A DNA stretch of 64,000 nt, taken from positions 14,591 to 78,590 of the forward strand of contig JAPTWR010000001.1 in NCBI GenBank assembly GCA_028065135.1. Reading direction: 5' to 3'. Both the position numbers and the translations under genes were made by a program. Position 1 is the first letter of the stretch; the number at the start of each line of letters is the position of its first letter. Below the pieces are notes generated by a model. That model was not told where the DNA came from, did no database searches, and worked only from the letters and a program-made list of their open reading frames with translations. The stretch comes from Acidithiobacillus sp. (lineage in GTDB: Bacteria; Pseudomonadota; Gammaproteobacteria; Acidithiobacillales; Acidithiobacillaceae). This document shows, piece by piece, positions 26,045-35,644 of the stretch.

Positions 26045-28291
26045 TCAGTCTTTCTTGCCGCGTCGGCTTCGTCGGTTTTTTGCCGCGCCACCGCCCTGCC
26101 CCTCTGGCATCACCCGCTCGAAATCCATCTTCCGCTCGTCCAAATTGACGCTCACCACCTTAATTTCGATTTCATCGCCGAGCTGGAATGTTTCCTTGCT
26201 GCGATCGCCAATAATCCGGTAATGCTGTGCATCAAAGTGAAAATAGTCTTCACCGAGGGTGCTGATATGGATCAGGCCCTCCACATAAATTTCCCGCAGT
26301 GCCACAAAGAGGCCAAAGCCAGTAACACCGGTAATGATGCCCGTATAGGTCTCCCCTACCTTATCCATCATAAATTCACACTTGAGCCAATTTACCGCTT
26401 CACGACTGGCTTCATCGGCGCGACGCTCGGTCATGGAACAGTGCTGGCCCAGTTCCTGCAGTGCCTTTTTGGGGAACCACTTGGGCTCCGCACCAGCCGC
26501 ATCCAGCAAGGCCTGAATACCGCGATGCACCACGAGATCCGGATAACGGCGGATGGGCGAGGTAAAGTGGGTATAGGCCGGGAAGGCCAGACCGAAATGC
26601 ATGCCGGTATCCACGGTATAGTACGCCTGTGAAAGACTGCGCAGAATAACGGTCTGAATCAGACTGGAATCACTGCGCTCACGCGTATCTTCGATGATTT
26701 TCGCCAGATCGGCACTGCGCGGATGGGCAGGCAAATGCACCGGCACACCAAGCTCACCCAGAAAACGGCGCAAATCTTCAAGCTTATCACCCGCAGGTTC
26801 TGGATGGACCCGATAAAGCATGGGCAGTTCGTGAATTCTGAAGAATTGCGCTGCACACACATTGGCCGCGAGCATGCATTCTTCGATGATCCGATGCGCG
26901 ACATTGCGGGTAACCGCCACGATTTTTTCAATGCGCAACTGATCATTGTAGATAATGCGGCTTTCCTGCGAGTCGAATTCAATAGTGCCCCGCCGCTCAC
27001 GGGCCTTGGCAAAGCTTTCATAGAGGCTGTGCAGGGCCTCCAGGTGCGGGACCATGGCCGCGTCCTGCGCCCTTAATTCCGCGTCCCCCGCCAATATGGC
27101 AGCCACTTCATCATAGGTAAAACGGCGCTGTGAGCGCATGATGCCCCGGTCGAAGCGGAAACGCTGTACTTCGCCAGCCGCGTCCATCTCCATCTCGCAG
27201 AACATGCAGAGGCGGTCCACATGAGGATTGAGGGAGCAGAGTCCGTTGGACAGTATCTCGGGCAGCATTGGAATCACCCGCCGCGGGAAATAGACAGAAT
27301 TACCACGGGTCACCGCCTCTCTATCCAGTGCGGAGTCCGGGCACACATAAGTGGCAACGTCAGCGATGGCGACAGTCAGGCGAAAACCATTCTCGATTAC
27401 CTCGGCGTAGACCGCGTCGTCAAAATCCTTGGCGTCAGCGCCATCAATGGTGACCAGCGGCAGATCACGCAGATCGCGGCGACCCGCCTTCATCGTCTCC
27501 GGTACCGTCTCCGAGAACTGCTTGATTTCAGCAAGCACTTCATCTGGCCACTGATGGGGCAAGCCATAGTTACGGACGGCGATCTCGACTTCCATGCCCG
27601 GAGCCATGTGCTCACCGAGAATTTCCACGACGCGCCCTTGGGGCATATTACGGCCATCGGGATATTGGGTAATCTCCAGAATCACAATCTGGCCATGGAC
27701 TGGTGTCAGTCCCTCCCCTTCCCCTTCCACCACTGCGAACTCCTGGGGAATACGACGGTCCTCCGGCACCACGTAATGCACGCCGTTATCGGCGTAGTAA
27801 CGGCCTACGATGTGTTTGAGCGCCCGCTCCAAAATGCGCACGACCGCACCTTCGATACGTCCGCGCCGGTCCTCTCCTACCGCCCTTCCCAGGATGGTAT
27901 CACCGTGGAACACCTTGCGCATTTCCCGCGGGGAGAGGAAAAGATCCTTGCCGCCCGCCTCGGGAATCAGGAAGCCAAAACCATCGGGATGTGCGCTCAC
28001 TGTGCCGCGCACCAGTTCCATGGCCGCTACGATGCCGTAGGCACCACGCCGGTTGCGCACCAGCTGGCCATCTCGTTCCATAGCCCGCAGACGACGCCTT
28101 AAGGCTTCCTGATCATCTTCGGCGACTTCCAGTTCAGCGATAATGTCTTCCAAGGTGAGTGGCCGACCGGTACCCTCCAGATAGCTGAGAATGTACTCCC
28201 GACTGACGATCGGTCGTTCATATTTTTCTTTTTCCCGCTCGAACATAGGATCACGCTCAGTAAGCGATGCAGGTTCTTGTGTTTCCGGCAT
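26045..28291 (-). CDS. rnr: Ribonuclease R
   Basis: A 748-residue 3'-5' exoribonuclease: N-terminal winged-helix and cold-shock domains, a large RNB catalytic domain (DDAVYAEV region with active-site aspartates in DGADAKDFDD) and a C-terminal S1 domain (TYTGIITGVTGFGLFVALREI) with a basic tail. It degrades structured RNA and takes part in rRNA and tmRNA quality control. ATG at 28291 has a GAGGAG site at ideal distance, while a TTG two codons earlier is too close. The start region overlaps the promoter of the divergent tRNA-Leu gene. Confidence 0.96.
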   Translation of the reverse strand: MPETQEPASLTERDPMFEREKEKYERPIVSREYILSYLEGTGRPLTLEDIIAELEVAEDDQEALRRRLRAMERDGQLVRNRRGAYGIVAAMELVRGTVSAHPDGFGFLIPEAGGKDLFLSPREMRKVFHGDTILGRAVGEDRRGRIEGAVVRILERALKHIVGRYYADNGVHYVVPEDRRIPQEFAVVEGEGEGLTPVHGQIVILEITQYPDGRNMPQGRVVEILGEHMAPGMEVEIAVRNYGLPHQWPDEVLAEIKQFSETVPETMKAGRRDLRDLPLVTIDGADAKDFDDAVYAEVIENGFRLTVAIADVATYVCPDSALDREAVTRGNSVYFPRRVIPMLPEILSNGLCSLNPHVDRLCMFCEMEMDAAGEVQRFRFDRGIMRSQRRFTYDEVAAILAGDAELRAQDAAMVPHLEALHSLYESFAKARERRGTIEFDSQESRIIYNDQLRIEKIVAVTRNVAHRIIEECMLAANVCAAQFFRIHELPMLYRVHPEPAGDKLEDLRRFLGELGVPVHLPAHPRSADLAKIIEDTRERSDSSLIQTVILRSLSQAYYTVDTGMHFGLAFPAYTHFTSPIRRYPDLVVHRGIQALLDAAGAEPKWFPKKALQELGQHCSMTERRADEASREAVNWLKCEFMMDKVGETYTGIITGVTGFGLFVALREIYVEGLIHISTLGEDYFHFDAQHYRIIGDRSKETFQLGDEIEIKVVSVNLDERKMDFERVMPEGQGGGAAKNRRSRRGKKD

Positions 28292-28319
28292 TGACAAATG
28301 CTCCTCAATAAATGATTAT
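28291..28319 (+). promoter_or_regulatory. Probable promoter of tRNA-Leu overlapping the rnr start
   Basis: A perfect TTGACA, 17 bases and GATTAT end ten bases before the tRNA-Leu 5' end. The -35 box overlaps the rnr start codon on the opposite strand, so the two genes share their control region completely. Confidence 0.55.
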
Positions 28320-28328
28320 TCCGCTCAC

Positions 28329-28415
28329 GCCGAGGTGGCGGAATTGGTAGACGCGCTAGGTTCAGGTCCTAGTGAGCGAAAGCTTGTGCTGGTTCGAATC
28401 CAGTCCCCGGTACCA
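28329..28415 (+). tRNA. tRNA-Leu (CAG)
   Basis: An 87-nt class II tRNA with GCCGAGG acceptor start, D-arm TGGCGGAATTGGTAGACGC, anticodon stem-loop GCTAGGTTCAGGTCCTAG with anticodon CAG, a long variable arm and encoded CCA. It reads CUG codons. The first acceptor pair is a G-T wobble and pair five is an A-C mismatch, the latter also known in E. coli tRNA-Leu. Confidence 0.96.
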
Positions 28416-28432
28416 CATCTTCTAGAGTATCC

Positions 28433-28454
28433 CAGTAGCCCAAAAGGGCTACTG
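28433..28454. repeat. Perfect nine-base inverted repeat (hairpin)
   Basis: CAGTAGCCC, an AAAA loop and GGGCTACTG, 18 bases after the tRNA-Leu CCA. No T-run follows on the plus strand, so it may act as a processing or stability hairpin, or as an imperfect terminator. Confidence 0.6.
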
Positions 28455-28479
28455 AATCATACCAAAACAAAGCCTTATT

Positions 28480-28508
28480 CGAGGTTTCATGACGATCATG
28501 AAACCTCG
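28480..28508. terminator. Strong bidirectional hairpin, probable terminator
   Basis: A perfect 13-base inverted repeat (CGAGGTTTCATGA and its complement) with a three-base loop. On the plus strand it is followed by GTTTATTTCTTT, and on the minus strand by AATAAGGCTTTGTTTT. It could stop both the tRNA-Leu transcript and the purA-hip transcript arriving from the other side. Confidence 0.55.
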
Positions 28509-28769
28509 GTTTATTTCTTTGCAATCCAGGTTTCACCACAGCACTGCCCCGCCTGTGGGCTAGGCCCTCCCCAGCAAAACCTTTGTCGATCTGCTCAATC
28601 GTTACCTTCAATCCGATGTTCCTTCCAGACGCAGCGCGGCGGTCGGAAACCAACCGCATCCCGCATATCTTGCGGGATGAAGCTTTGTGCCGGCTTGGCG
28701 AGATATCAACGCCCACTGCCATATCGGGCCACAAAAACCCTTTTCTAGTGGAGGAGATGGGGCGCTATC

Positions 28770-29042
28770 TCATGCTGACTTAGGAACAAAGGCTACACAC
28801 CAGCCATTGGGGCTGATGTTACCCGCCACCACCTTACAACTATGTGGAGCAATAAACTGCGCACAGACTGAACAGTGGTCCTTGCCTTTAGGTGTATCCT
28901 GATATTGCACCGCTGCCTTAGGCATGCTTCCGGCATCTGCCACACCGACGCCCATCATCGTCGTGGTAGCCACCGATCCGACGACAACCGCAATATTTCT
29001 CAGCGCATCGCGACGGGTAATCATCTTGTCCTTTTCACTCAT
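28770..29042 (-). CDS. High-potential iron-sulfur protein (Iro/HiPIP), Tat-exported
   Basis: A 90-residue periplasmic 4Fe-4S electron carrier. Cysteines C57, C60, C69 and C82 have the HiPIP spacing C-x2-C-x8-C-x12-C, with the usual aromatic residue (W81) before the last cysteine. A twin-arginine signal is at 10-11 (TRRDALRNIAVVVGS), with a likely cleavage after VADA at 37, giving a mature protein of about 53 residues. HiPIPs of acidithiobacilli, known as Iro or Hip, have been assigned to electron transfer in iron or sulfur oxidation, with their exact partner debated. An AAGGAG site precedes the ATG. It lies 102 bases after purA and is probably on the same message. Confidence 0.93.
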   Translation of the reverse strand: MSEKDKMITRRDALRNIAVVVGSVATTTMMGVGVADAGSMPKAAVQYQDTPKGKDHCSVCAQFIAPHSCKVVAGNISPNGWCVAFVPKSA

Positions 29043-29144
29043 AGCCTTCTCCTTAGGATGTCAACCAAGCTTGGCATTGTACCGCTTCTCATCGCTATAG
29101 CCAGCGATGAAATCCGCAGAGACTTGGTCGGCCCGATTCGCCGG

Positions 29145-30470
<1,326 letters not shown>

Positions 30471-30477
30471 TTAAAAT

Positions 30478-31680
30478 TCACAAATCAAGCTGCCGTATCT
30501 TCCAGCCCGCCTGCTCTCTGATCAGAACAGCATCAAAACCCCGTGCCCGCAATGTCTGCTGGTCAGGTATTTCCTGACTTACCAAGTCCTGTAAAACAGC
30601 ATAACCAGCCCGACGATGTTCCTGTATCGACTGCCACAAAAGCTCATCGGTACCAGCCGGAGCCCAAATCTGCCGCGCTCTCTCCGTTGCCGGGAAGTCA
30701 CGCAGCAGCGGTTTGAGGTCTAAACTGAAGCCCGTCGCCGCCCGTCGTCGGCCAAAAGCGGCACCAATGTCATCATAGCGACCACCACTGGCCAGCGCCT
30801 CACCACGCTGCGGACCAAACAGCGAAAACAGCAAGCCGGTATGATACCGATGCCCATGGATCTCCGAGAGATCACATTGAATCGCAAGGTCAGGATAACG
30901 CACACGCAAGGCTCCCCAGACAAAATGCAGAGCATCCAAGGCCGCGCAAACAGCCGGGTGATGCCCGAGACGCTGGCGGGCCTGCTCCAATACGTCGAAT
31001 TCACCGTGTAAGCGCGACAGAACATCAAAATCTGCGCTGAGCTCCGTACCGCAATGGTGCTCCCGCAGCCATGCCCGCACATCCGGCCAAGCCTTGCGTT
31101 CGACATGCTGCAGCAAGTCCGCACGTAGCGCACCTTCCAGACCCGCCGCGTCCGCCAGCGCCTGGGAAATACCCACATGCCCGATATCCAGCAACAAATT
31201 CGGTACTGCACAGTGGATGAGGCTCTCCACCATCAGAGAAAGGACCTCCAGATCTCCCTCCGGACCATCCACCCCGAAAAGCTCGGCCCCTATCTGAAAC
31301 GGGGCACGGCTCCCACCGAGCAAATCGGGCCTGGCGCGCAGCACTGTGCCAGCATAAGCCAGACGTCGAAGCTCCTTCGCGGAGGAGGTCTGGGCGTCTA
31401 TACGGGCCATCTGCGGCGTCATATCCGAACGCAGGCCCACCAGCCGACCACTGTCCTGATCCAACAGTTTCCAGGTCTGCAAGTCGAGATCTGCGGCACT
31501 TCCAGTCAGCAAACTCTCCAGATGCTCCACCAGGGGTGGGATAACCTGGTGATAGCCCCACTGTGCGTAGAGATCAAGCAAAGCCCGGCGACAGTACTCC
31601 AGCGCCTCCGTACGTGCAGGGAGGACGTCTTCAAAACCACTCGGCAACAACCAGGTTGGGGGAGATTCAGGACGCGTCAT
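30478..31680 (-). CDS. hisZ: ATP phosphoribosyltransferase regulatory subunit HisZ
   Basis: A 400-residue paralogue of histidyl-tRNA synthetase that lacks tRNA charging but is needed, with the short form of HisG, for the first step of histidine synthesis. The class II synthetase fold is visible in LPSGFEDVLPARTEALEYC, GLRSDMTPQMARI (motif 2) and ASGGRYDDIGAAFGRRRAATGFSL (motif 3-like). The anticodon-binding domain is replaced by a short tail. The gene overlaps hflC by four bases; hflX-hflK-hflC-hisZ-purA is a recognised gene order. Confidence 0.94.
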   Translation of the reverse strand: MTRPESPPTWLLPSGFEDVLPARTEALEYCRRALLDLYAQWGYHQVIPPLVEHLESLLTGSAADLDLQTWKLLDQDSGRLVGLRSDMTPQMARIDAQTSSAKELRRLAYAGTVLRARPDLLGGSRAPFQIGAELFGVDGPEGDLEVLSLMVESLIHCAVPNLLLDIGHVGISQALADAAGLEGALRADLLQHVERKAWPDVRAWLREHHCGTELSADFDVLSRLHGEFDVLEQARQRLGHHPAVCAALDALHFVWGALRVRYPDLAIQCDLSEIHGHRYHTGLLFSLFGPQRGEALASGGRYDDIGAAFGRRRAATGFSLDLKPLLRDFPATERARQIWAPAGTDELLWQSIQEHRRAGYAVLQDLVSQEIPDQQTLRARGFDAVLIREQAGWKIRQLDL

Positions 31681-32549
31681 TTGCCTGCCGGCTCCAGCGA
31701 ATGGCGAAAATATTTAAAAAATGGCGAATCCGGGCTAAGCACAAGAATATCCTTGCCCCCCAGGCTGTGACGATATGTTTCCAGGCTGCGATAAAAAGAG
31801 AAGAATGCCGGATCTTTGCCATATGCCGCACCGTAGATAGAAGCCGCCTCAGCATCCCCCTGCCCCTTTAACTCTTCCTGTTGCCGATAGGCATCCGCCA
31901 TAATCTGGGTTTTTTCCTTGTCCGCGCTGGCGCGAATTTCGGCGGCATCCGCGGCTCCCCGCGAGCGATAAGCATTGGCCTCCTGCGTACGTTCAGCCTC
32001 CATCCGTTTGTAGACGGCCTGCAGCACCGCCGGGGGCAAACCCACCTGCATAATGCGCACATCGACCAGATGCACGCCAAGGGATCGAAGGCGCCGATTG
32101 GCCGCCACCAGCACCGGCTCCGTTATCTTCTTCTGGTTACCCTGTATCACCGACGCCAAGGTCATTGTACCGATCTCGCCCCGCAAAGAAGAGCGCACAA
32201 TGTCACCAATCTGGCTTTGTGCGCTCGCATCGTTATGCAGGCGGGTATAAAAAGCCAGTGGATTGACTACTTGCCATTCGGCAAAAAAACTGATGAGCAC
32301 CGGCTTTTTTTCGGCCGTCAAAAATGATTCCGGCTGCGTACTGTAGCTTGCTAAACGATTATCGATGAACTCCACATTTTGCACCAGCGGCCATTTCATA
32401 TGGAGCCCAGAAGCTTCCGTCACCCGTACCACTTTACCAAACTGCAATACTACCGCGGTCTGGGTCATGCGCACCGAATAAAAGCTCGCGGAGGCCAGTA
32501 ACAACAAGGCGAGCACCACAACAATCAAACTCCAGGCCCAGTTCTTCAT
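31677..32549 (-). CDS. hflC: HflC, modulator of FtsH protease
   Basis: A 290-residue SPFH/band 7 protein with one N-terminal membrane segment (LIVVVLALLLLASASFYSV) and the coiled-coil rich in Ala/Glu/Arg around residues 185-240 (YRSRGAADAAEIRASADKEK). With HflK it forms a cage around FtsH in the inner membrane. It overlaps both hflK and hisZ by four bases, a sign of translational coupling. Confidence 0.96.
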   Translation of the reverse strand: MKNWAWSLIVVVLALLLLASASFYSVRMTQTAVVLQFGKVVRVTEASGLHMKWPLVQNVEFIDNRLASYSTQPESFLTAEKKPVLISFFAEWQVVNPLAFYTRLHNDASAQSQIGDIVRSSLRGEIGTMTLASVIQGNQKKITEPVLVAANRRLRSLGVHLVDVRIMQVGLPPAVLQAVYKRMEAERTQEANAYRSRGAADAAEIRASADKEKTQIMADAYRQQEELKGQGDAEAASIYGAAYGKDPAFFSFYRSLETYRHSLGGKDILVLSPDSPFFKYFRHSLEPAGK

Positions 32550-33739
32550 GATCTGGCTCCCGAGATCGGAATTCGCAAAGGCGCCGGGCTGCTCGTTAGT
32601 GCTACCGGCGAAGGGATGGACACAACTGGCGCCGTGACTGCTGCAGAGTTCGTCGGACTCTTGACCGCCATGGGGGCCCTGACGGGCATGTGGAGATAAA
32701 TCACGGGCTGCCCCTTGCTCTCAATAATCACTTTCTGGGTATGACTCAGAATATCCTGCATGGTGTGTAAGTACATCCGTTCACTCACCACCTTTGGATT
32801 TTTCTGATAGGCCTGGAGGATGTCCGTGAAACGTGCGCTATCCCCCTTGGCACGATCCACTACCCGCTGCTTATAGCCCTCGGCATTCGTCACCATGGCG
32901 TTAGCATCTCCTTGAGCATCGGGAATCACCGAACTCGCATAAGCTTGCGCCTCGTTACGCACCCGCTCCATATCCTCACGTGCGGTCGTCACCTCCGTAA
33001 ACGCTGGCTGGACCGCCTTGGGGGGGGCCACCTGCAGTAGTTGAACAGAGTTGACGGTAACCCCCGCATGGTAGCGATCCAGCAGATTTTGGGTGATCTG
33101 CTGGGCCTGCTGTTCAATCGCGCCTCTAGCGGATGTCAGCAAATCGTCAATCTTGCTACGCCCCACCAACTCACGCATGGCGGACTCCGCACCATACGAA
33201 ATCAATTGATCCGGATTCGTGGTGGCAAACAGATAATGACTGACATTGGTAATTCGATACTGCACGGCAAAACGGACATCGACCACGCTTCCATCCGCAG
33301 TCAGCATCATGCCGGGGTTCAGTGAATCAGCGGCACCACCATAGCCCAGAATCAGACGATGGCTTTGCGCTACTTTAGGCAGATACACACGCTCAAAAGG
33401 GAATGGGAGCCGATAGTGTAAACCGGGCTGGCTGATGCCAACCTCTTTGCCAAAACGTAGCACCACCCCCTCTTCATCGGGTCCCACGACGTAAATACCC
33501 GAGGCAACCCAGAACAGAATCAGTATCGCAACTGCCAGAAAAGGTAGCAATTGCAGCCACTTGCGATCCATCTTCGAACCGCCGCCACGGCCACCACCAG
33601 AACCAAAAATACCACCCAGTTTTTTCAACTCTTGGGTGATTTTCTGGATGTCAAAAACCGGCTTTTGCGCATTGGGACGTCGTCCCCATGGGTTATTATC
33701 GTTCTTGTTTCCGTTTCCGCCCGGATCACTCCACGGCAT
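32546..33739 (-). CDS. hflK: HflK, modulator of FtsH protease
   Basis: A 397-residue SPFH/band 7 protein, partner of HflC. The N-terminus MPWSDPGGNGNKNDNNPWG is the standard Gly/Asn-rich cytoplasmic tail, followed by a membrane segment (LLPFLAVAILILFWVASGIYV) and the band 7 domain. The C-terminal 60 residues are Pro/Ala/Ser-rich. ATG at 33739 was chosen for its GGAAGGAGAG site and family fit; a longer frame reaches into hflX. Confidence 0.96.
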   Translation of the reverse strand: MPWSDPGGNGNKNDNNPWGRRPNAQKPVFDIQKITQELKKLGGIFGSGGGRGGGSKMDRKWLQLLPFLAVAILILFWVASGIYVVGPDEEGVVLRFGKEVGISQPGLHYRLPFPFERVYLPKVAQSHRLILGYGGAADSLNPGMMLTADGSVVDVRFAVQYRITNVSHYLFATTNPDQLISYGAESAMRELVGRSKIDDLLTSARGAIEQQAQQITQNLLDRYHAGVTVNSVQLLQVAPPKAVQPAFTEVTTAREDMERVRNEAQAYASSVIPDAQGDANAMVTNAEGYKQRVVDRAKGDSARFTDILQAYQKNPKVVSERMYLHTMQDILSHTQKVIIESKGQPVIYLHMPVRAPMAVKSPTNSAAVTAPVVSIPSPVALTSSPAPLRIPISGARS

Positions 33740-33753
33740 ACCACTCTCCTTCC

Positions 33754-35028
33754 TCAGCCATCGGCCGGTATTGTAGGGGGCGCATCCATCGCCTGACAAC
33801 CGCTACTGTGCATTTGCGCACGCATGCGCCGCCAAGTGAGGTCATCAATATCAAAAATCAGATGTGCCATGCCCTGATCATCAAAGCTTTCCTCAACAAT
33901 ACTGGCCACGCGGTGTAAGCGGGCACGCAAGGCACCCTCTTCAGGCGTCAACGTCAGTTCTGCACGTAGCATGGATCGCCCTACACGCTGCGTCATCGCC
34001 CGCAGCAACTCGGGTATACCGGCACCAGAGCGGGCGCTGACACGCACCGCCATCAGGTTGCCAGAGCCTTCATATACATTTCCTGGTGCATCTCCTGTCA
34101 AATCCACCTTGTTGAGCACCAACAGACGAGGGATCTCATCTGCGCCGATTTCTGTCAAAACCGCATCCACCGCGGCAATTTGAGCATCACGGTCGGGAGC
34201 GCTCCCGTCTACCACATGGAGAAGTAACTGCGCTTGGTTCACCTCTTCCAAAGTCGCACGAAAAGCGGCGATCAAATCCGTCGGCAAATCACGCAAAAAA
34301 CCGACGGTATCGGCCAGAAGAATGGCTTCGTGCCCCGCAATTTGCAAACGCCGTATGGCGGGATCGAGGGTCGCAAACAGGCGATCAGCGGCGTAACTGG
34401 AACTTTCCGTGAGGGCATTGAAGAGGGAGGACTTACCGGCATTCGTATAGCCGACCAAAGCGACCGTTGGTAGTGGTGCCCGCTGACGCGCCCGCCGCTG
34501 AGTTGCCCGATGCGCAGCCACCTTGACCAGACGTTCGCGCAGGGAGCGAATACGCTCGCCGATGAGACGACGATCCGTTTCCAATTGTGTCTCACCCGGA
34601 CCTCTCAATCCGATGCCGCCGCGCTGGCGTTCCAGATGGGTCCAACCGCGGATGAGGCGTGTCCGCAAGCGTGTCAACTGCGCCAATTCCACTTGCAATT
34701 TGCCTTCGTGAGTATGCGCTCGTCGCGCGAAAATATCGAGGATGAGACCCACCCGGTCGACGACCCGGCACTGGAGGGCGCGCTCCAGATTGCGCTCCTG
34801 CACAGGACTCAGGACCCGATCGAAGAGCACGAGGTCTACAGACAAATCGGAAACCTGCTCCGCCAGTTCGGCTACCTTGCCACGCCCCAGAAAAGTCGCC
34901 GGATCGGGACGATCGCGCTGCACGGAAAGGAATGCCAACACCTCCGCGCCGCTGTCTGTGGCCAAATGTGAAAACTCTGCCCCATCGTCGGGATCAGTCT
35001 CACCCTGTAATACCACATGGACGAGCAA
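33754..35028 (-). CDS. hflX: Ribosome-associated GTPase HflX
   Basis: A 424-residue GTPase with an N-terminal HflX domain (FLGRGKVAELAE), the glycine-rich linker GGIGLRGPGETQLETDRR, the G1 loop GYTNAGKSSLFN, switch and DTVGFLRDLP (G3), and NKVD (G4). It binds the 50S subunit and helps split stalled ribosomes. No ATG is available: the TTG at 35028 has an AGGAG site seven bases upstream. It sits between hfq and hflK, the classic order. Confidence 0.95.
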   Translation of the reverse strand: MLVHVVLQGETDPDDGAEFSHLATDSGAEVLAFLSVQRDRPDPATFLGRGKVAELAEQVSDLSVDLVLFDRVLSPVQERNLERALQCRVVDRVGLILDIFARRAHTHEGKLQVELAQLTRLRTRLIRGWTHLERQRGGIGLRGPGETQLETDRRLIGERIRSLRERLVKVAAHRATQRRARQRAPLPTVALVGYTNAGKSSLFNALTESSSYAADRLFATLDPAIRRLQIAGHEAILLADTVGFLRDLPTDLIAAFRATLEEVNQAQLLLHVVDGSAPDRDAQIAAVDAVLTEIGADEIPRLLVLNKVDLTGDAPGNVYEGSGNLMAVRVSARSGAGIPELLRAMTQRVGRSMLRAELTLTPEEGALRARLHRVASIVEESFDDQGMAHLIFDIDDLTWRRMRAQMHSSGCQAMDAPPTIPADG

Positions 35029-35075
35029 AATCCGCTCCTGAGGCGCGGCTACAGCAACTGCGGTATTCGCCAGAA

Positions 35076-35342
35076 TCAGGCCTCTTCTTCCGTACTGCTC
35101 TCGCCTTCACCTTCTGGCAAGGGCAAACGCACATCGCGACCGGGAACCACCGTAGAAATGGCGTGTTTGTAAATCATCTGACTCACATTGTTGCGCAGCA
35201 ATACAACGAACTGGTCAAAGGACTCCACAAAGCCTTGCAGCTTGATACCATTCACCAGATAGATGGCGACAGGAACGTGCTCTTTACGCAACAGGTTGAG
35301 AAAAGGGTCCTGAAGAACTTGTCCTTTTTGTTGTCCGGCCAT
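35076..35342 (-). CDS. hfq: RNA chaperone Hfq
   Basis: An 88-residue Sm-like protein that forms hexamers and pairs small RNAs with mRNA. Both Sm motifs are clear: [25 protein letters not shown] and the [10 protein letters not shown] end. The C-terminal tail is short, Glu-rich and ends EEEA. An AAGGAGAT site precedes the ATG. It is the first gene of the hfq-hflX-hflK-hflC group. Confidence 0.98.
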   Translation of the reverse strand: MAGQQKGQVLQDPFLNLLRKEHVPVAIYLVNGIKLQGFVESFDQFVVLLRNNVSQMIYKHAISTVVPGRDVRLPLPEGEGESSTEEEA

Positions 35343-35644
35343 TTTTTATCTCCTTGAACTATAGCTTCATGGCGCTTCTAGGGTAGTGAAAAAGCCTGTG
35401 GGACTCCTTGCACTGCAGGGCAATTAGACTAACTCAAAAACAAAGCAAATGCCATGCTTGTGCAGCCGCGATACAGTACATCTGCCCAGGGCGAAGCGGC
35501 AATCAGCTTTTGTCATGAATTGACCTGTCGCACGCTTCCCATTACGTTAGATGCAAAATCAGACAGCCCCAGGCACCCCTAGTTGTCAGTGGACGACCCG
35601 GTGGTCATCGCCCCTGATGTGGCACCCAATAAGGAGACGGAACC
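35343..35644. other. Divergent intergenic region between hfq and ppc
   Basis: About 300 bases separate the divergent hfq and ppc genes. The plus strand has a good promoter-like pair at 35520-35548; no clear hfq promoter could be fixed. No gene or RNA was recognised here. Confidence 0.6.
35520..35548 (+). promoter_or_regulatory. Possible promoter of ppc
   Basis: TTGACC, 17 bases and TACGTT, about 97 bases before the ppc start. The -35 box is close to consensus; the -10 box is a weaker match. Confidence 0.4.

Larger units (their letters stand above)
28416..28769. other. Gene-poor interval between tRNA-Leu and hip
   Basis: This 354-base stretch holds two perfect hairpins near its left end and no gene that can be supported. 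Short open frames on both strands have no recognisable domains and some run into the tRNA. The position directly after a tRNA 3' end is typical for integrated elements, but no integrase and no second copy of the tRNA end were seen. Confidence 0.6.

Noticed and set aside
27221..28102. A 293-codon plus-strand open frame
   Set aside because: It lies opposite the conserved N-terminal half of rnr and has no recognisable domain or ribosome site.
28369..28734. A 121-codon minus-strand frame ending inside tRNA-Leu
   Set aside because: Its last residues are the translation of tRNA sequence and it runs through both hairpins; no family could be recognised, so it was not called as a gene or integrase remnant.
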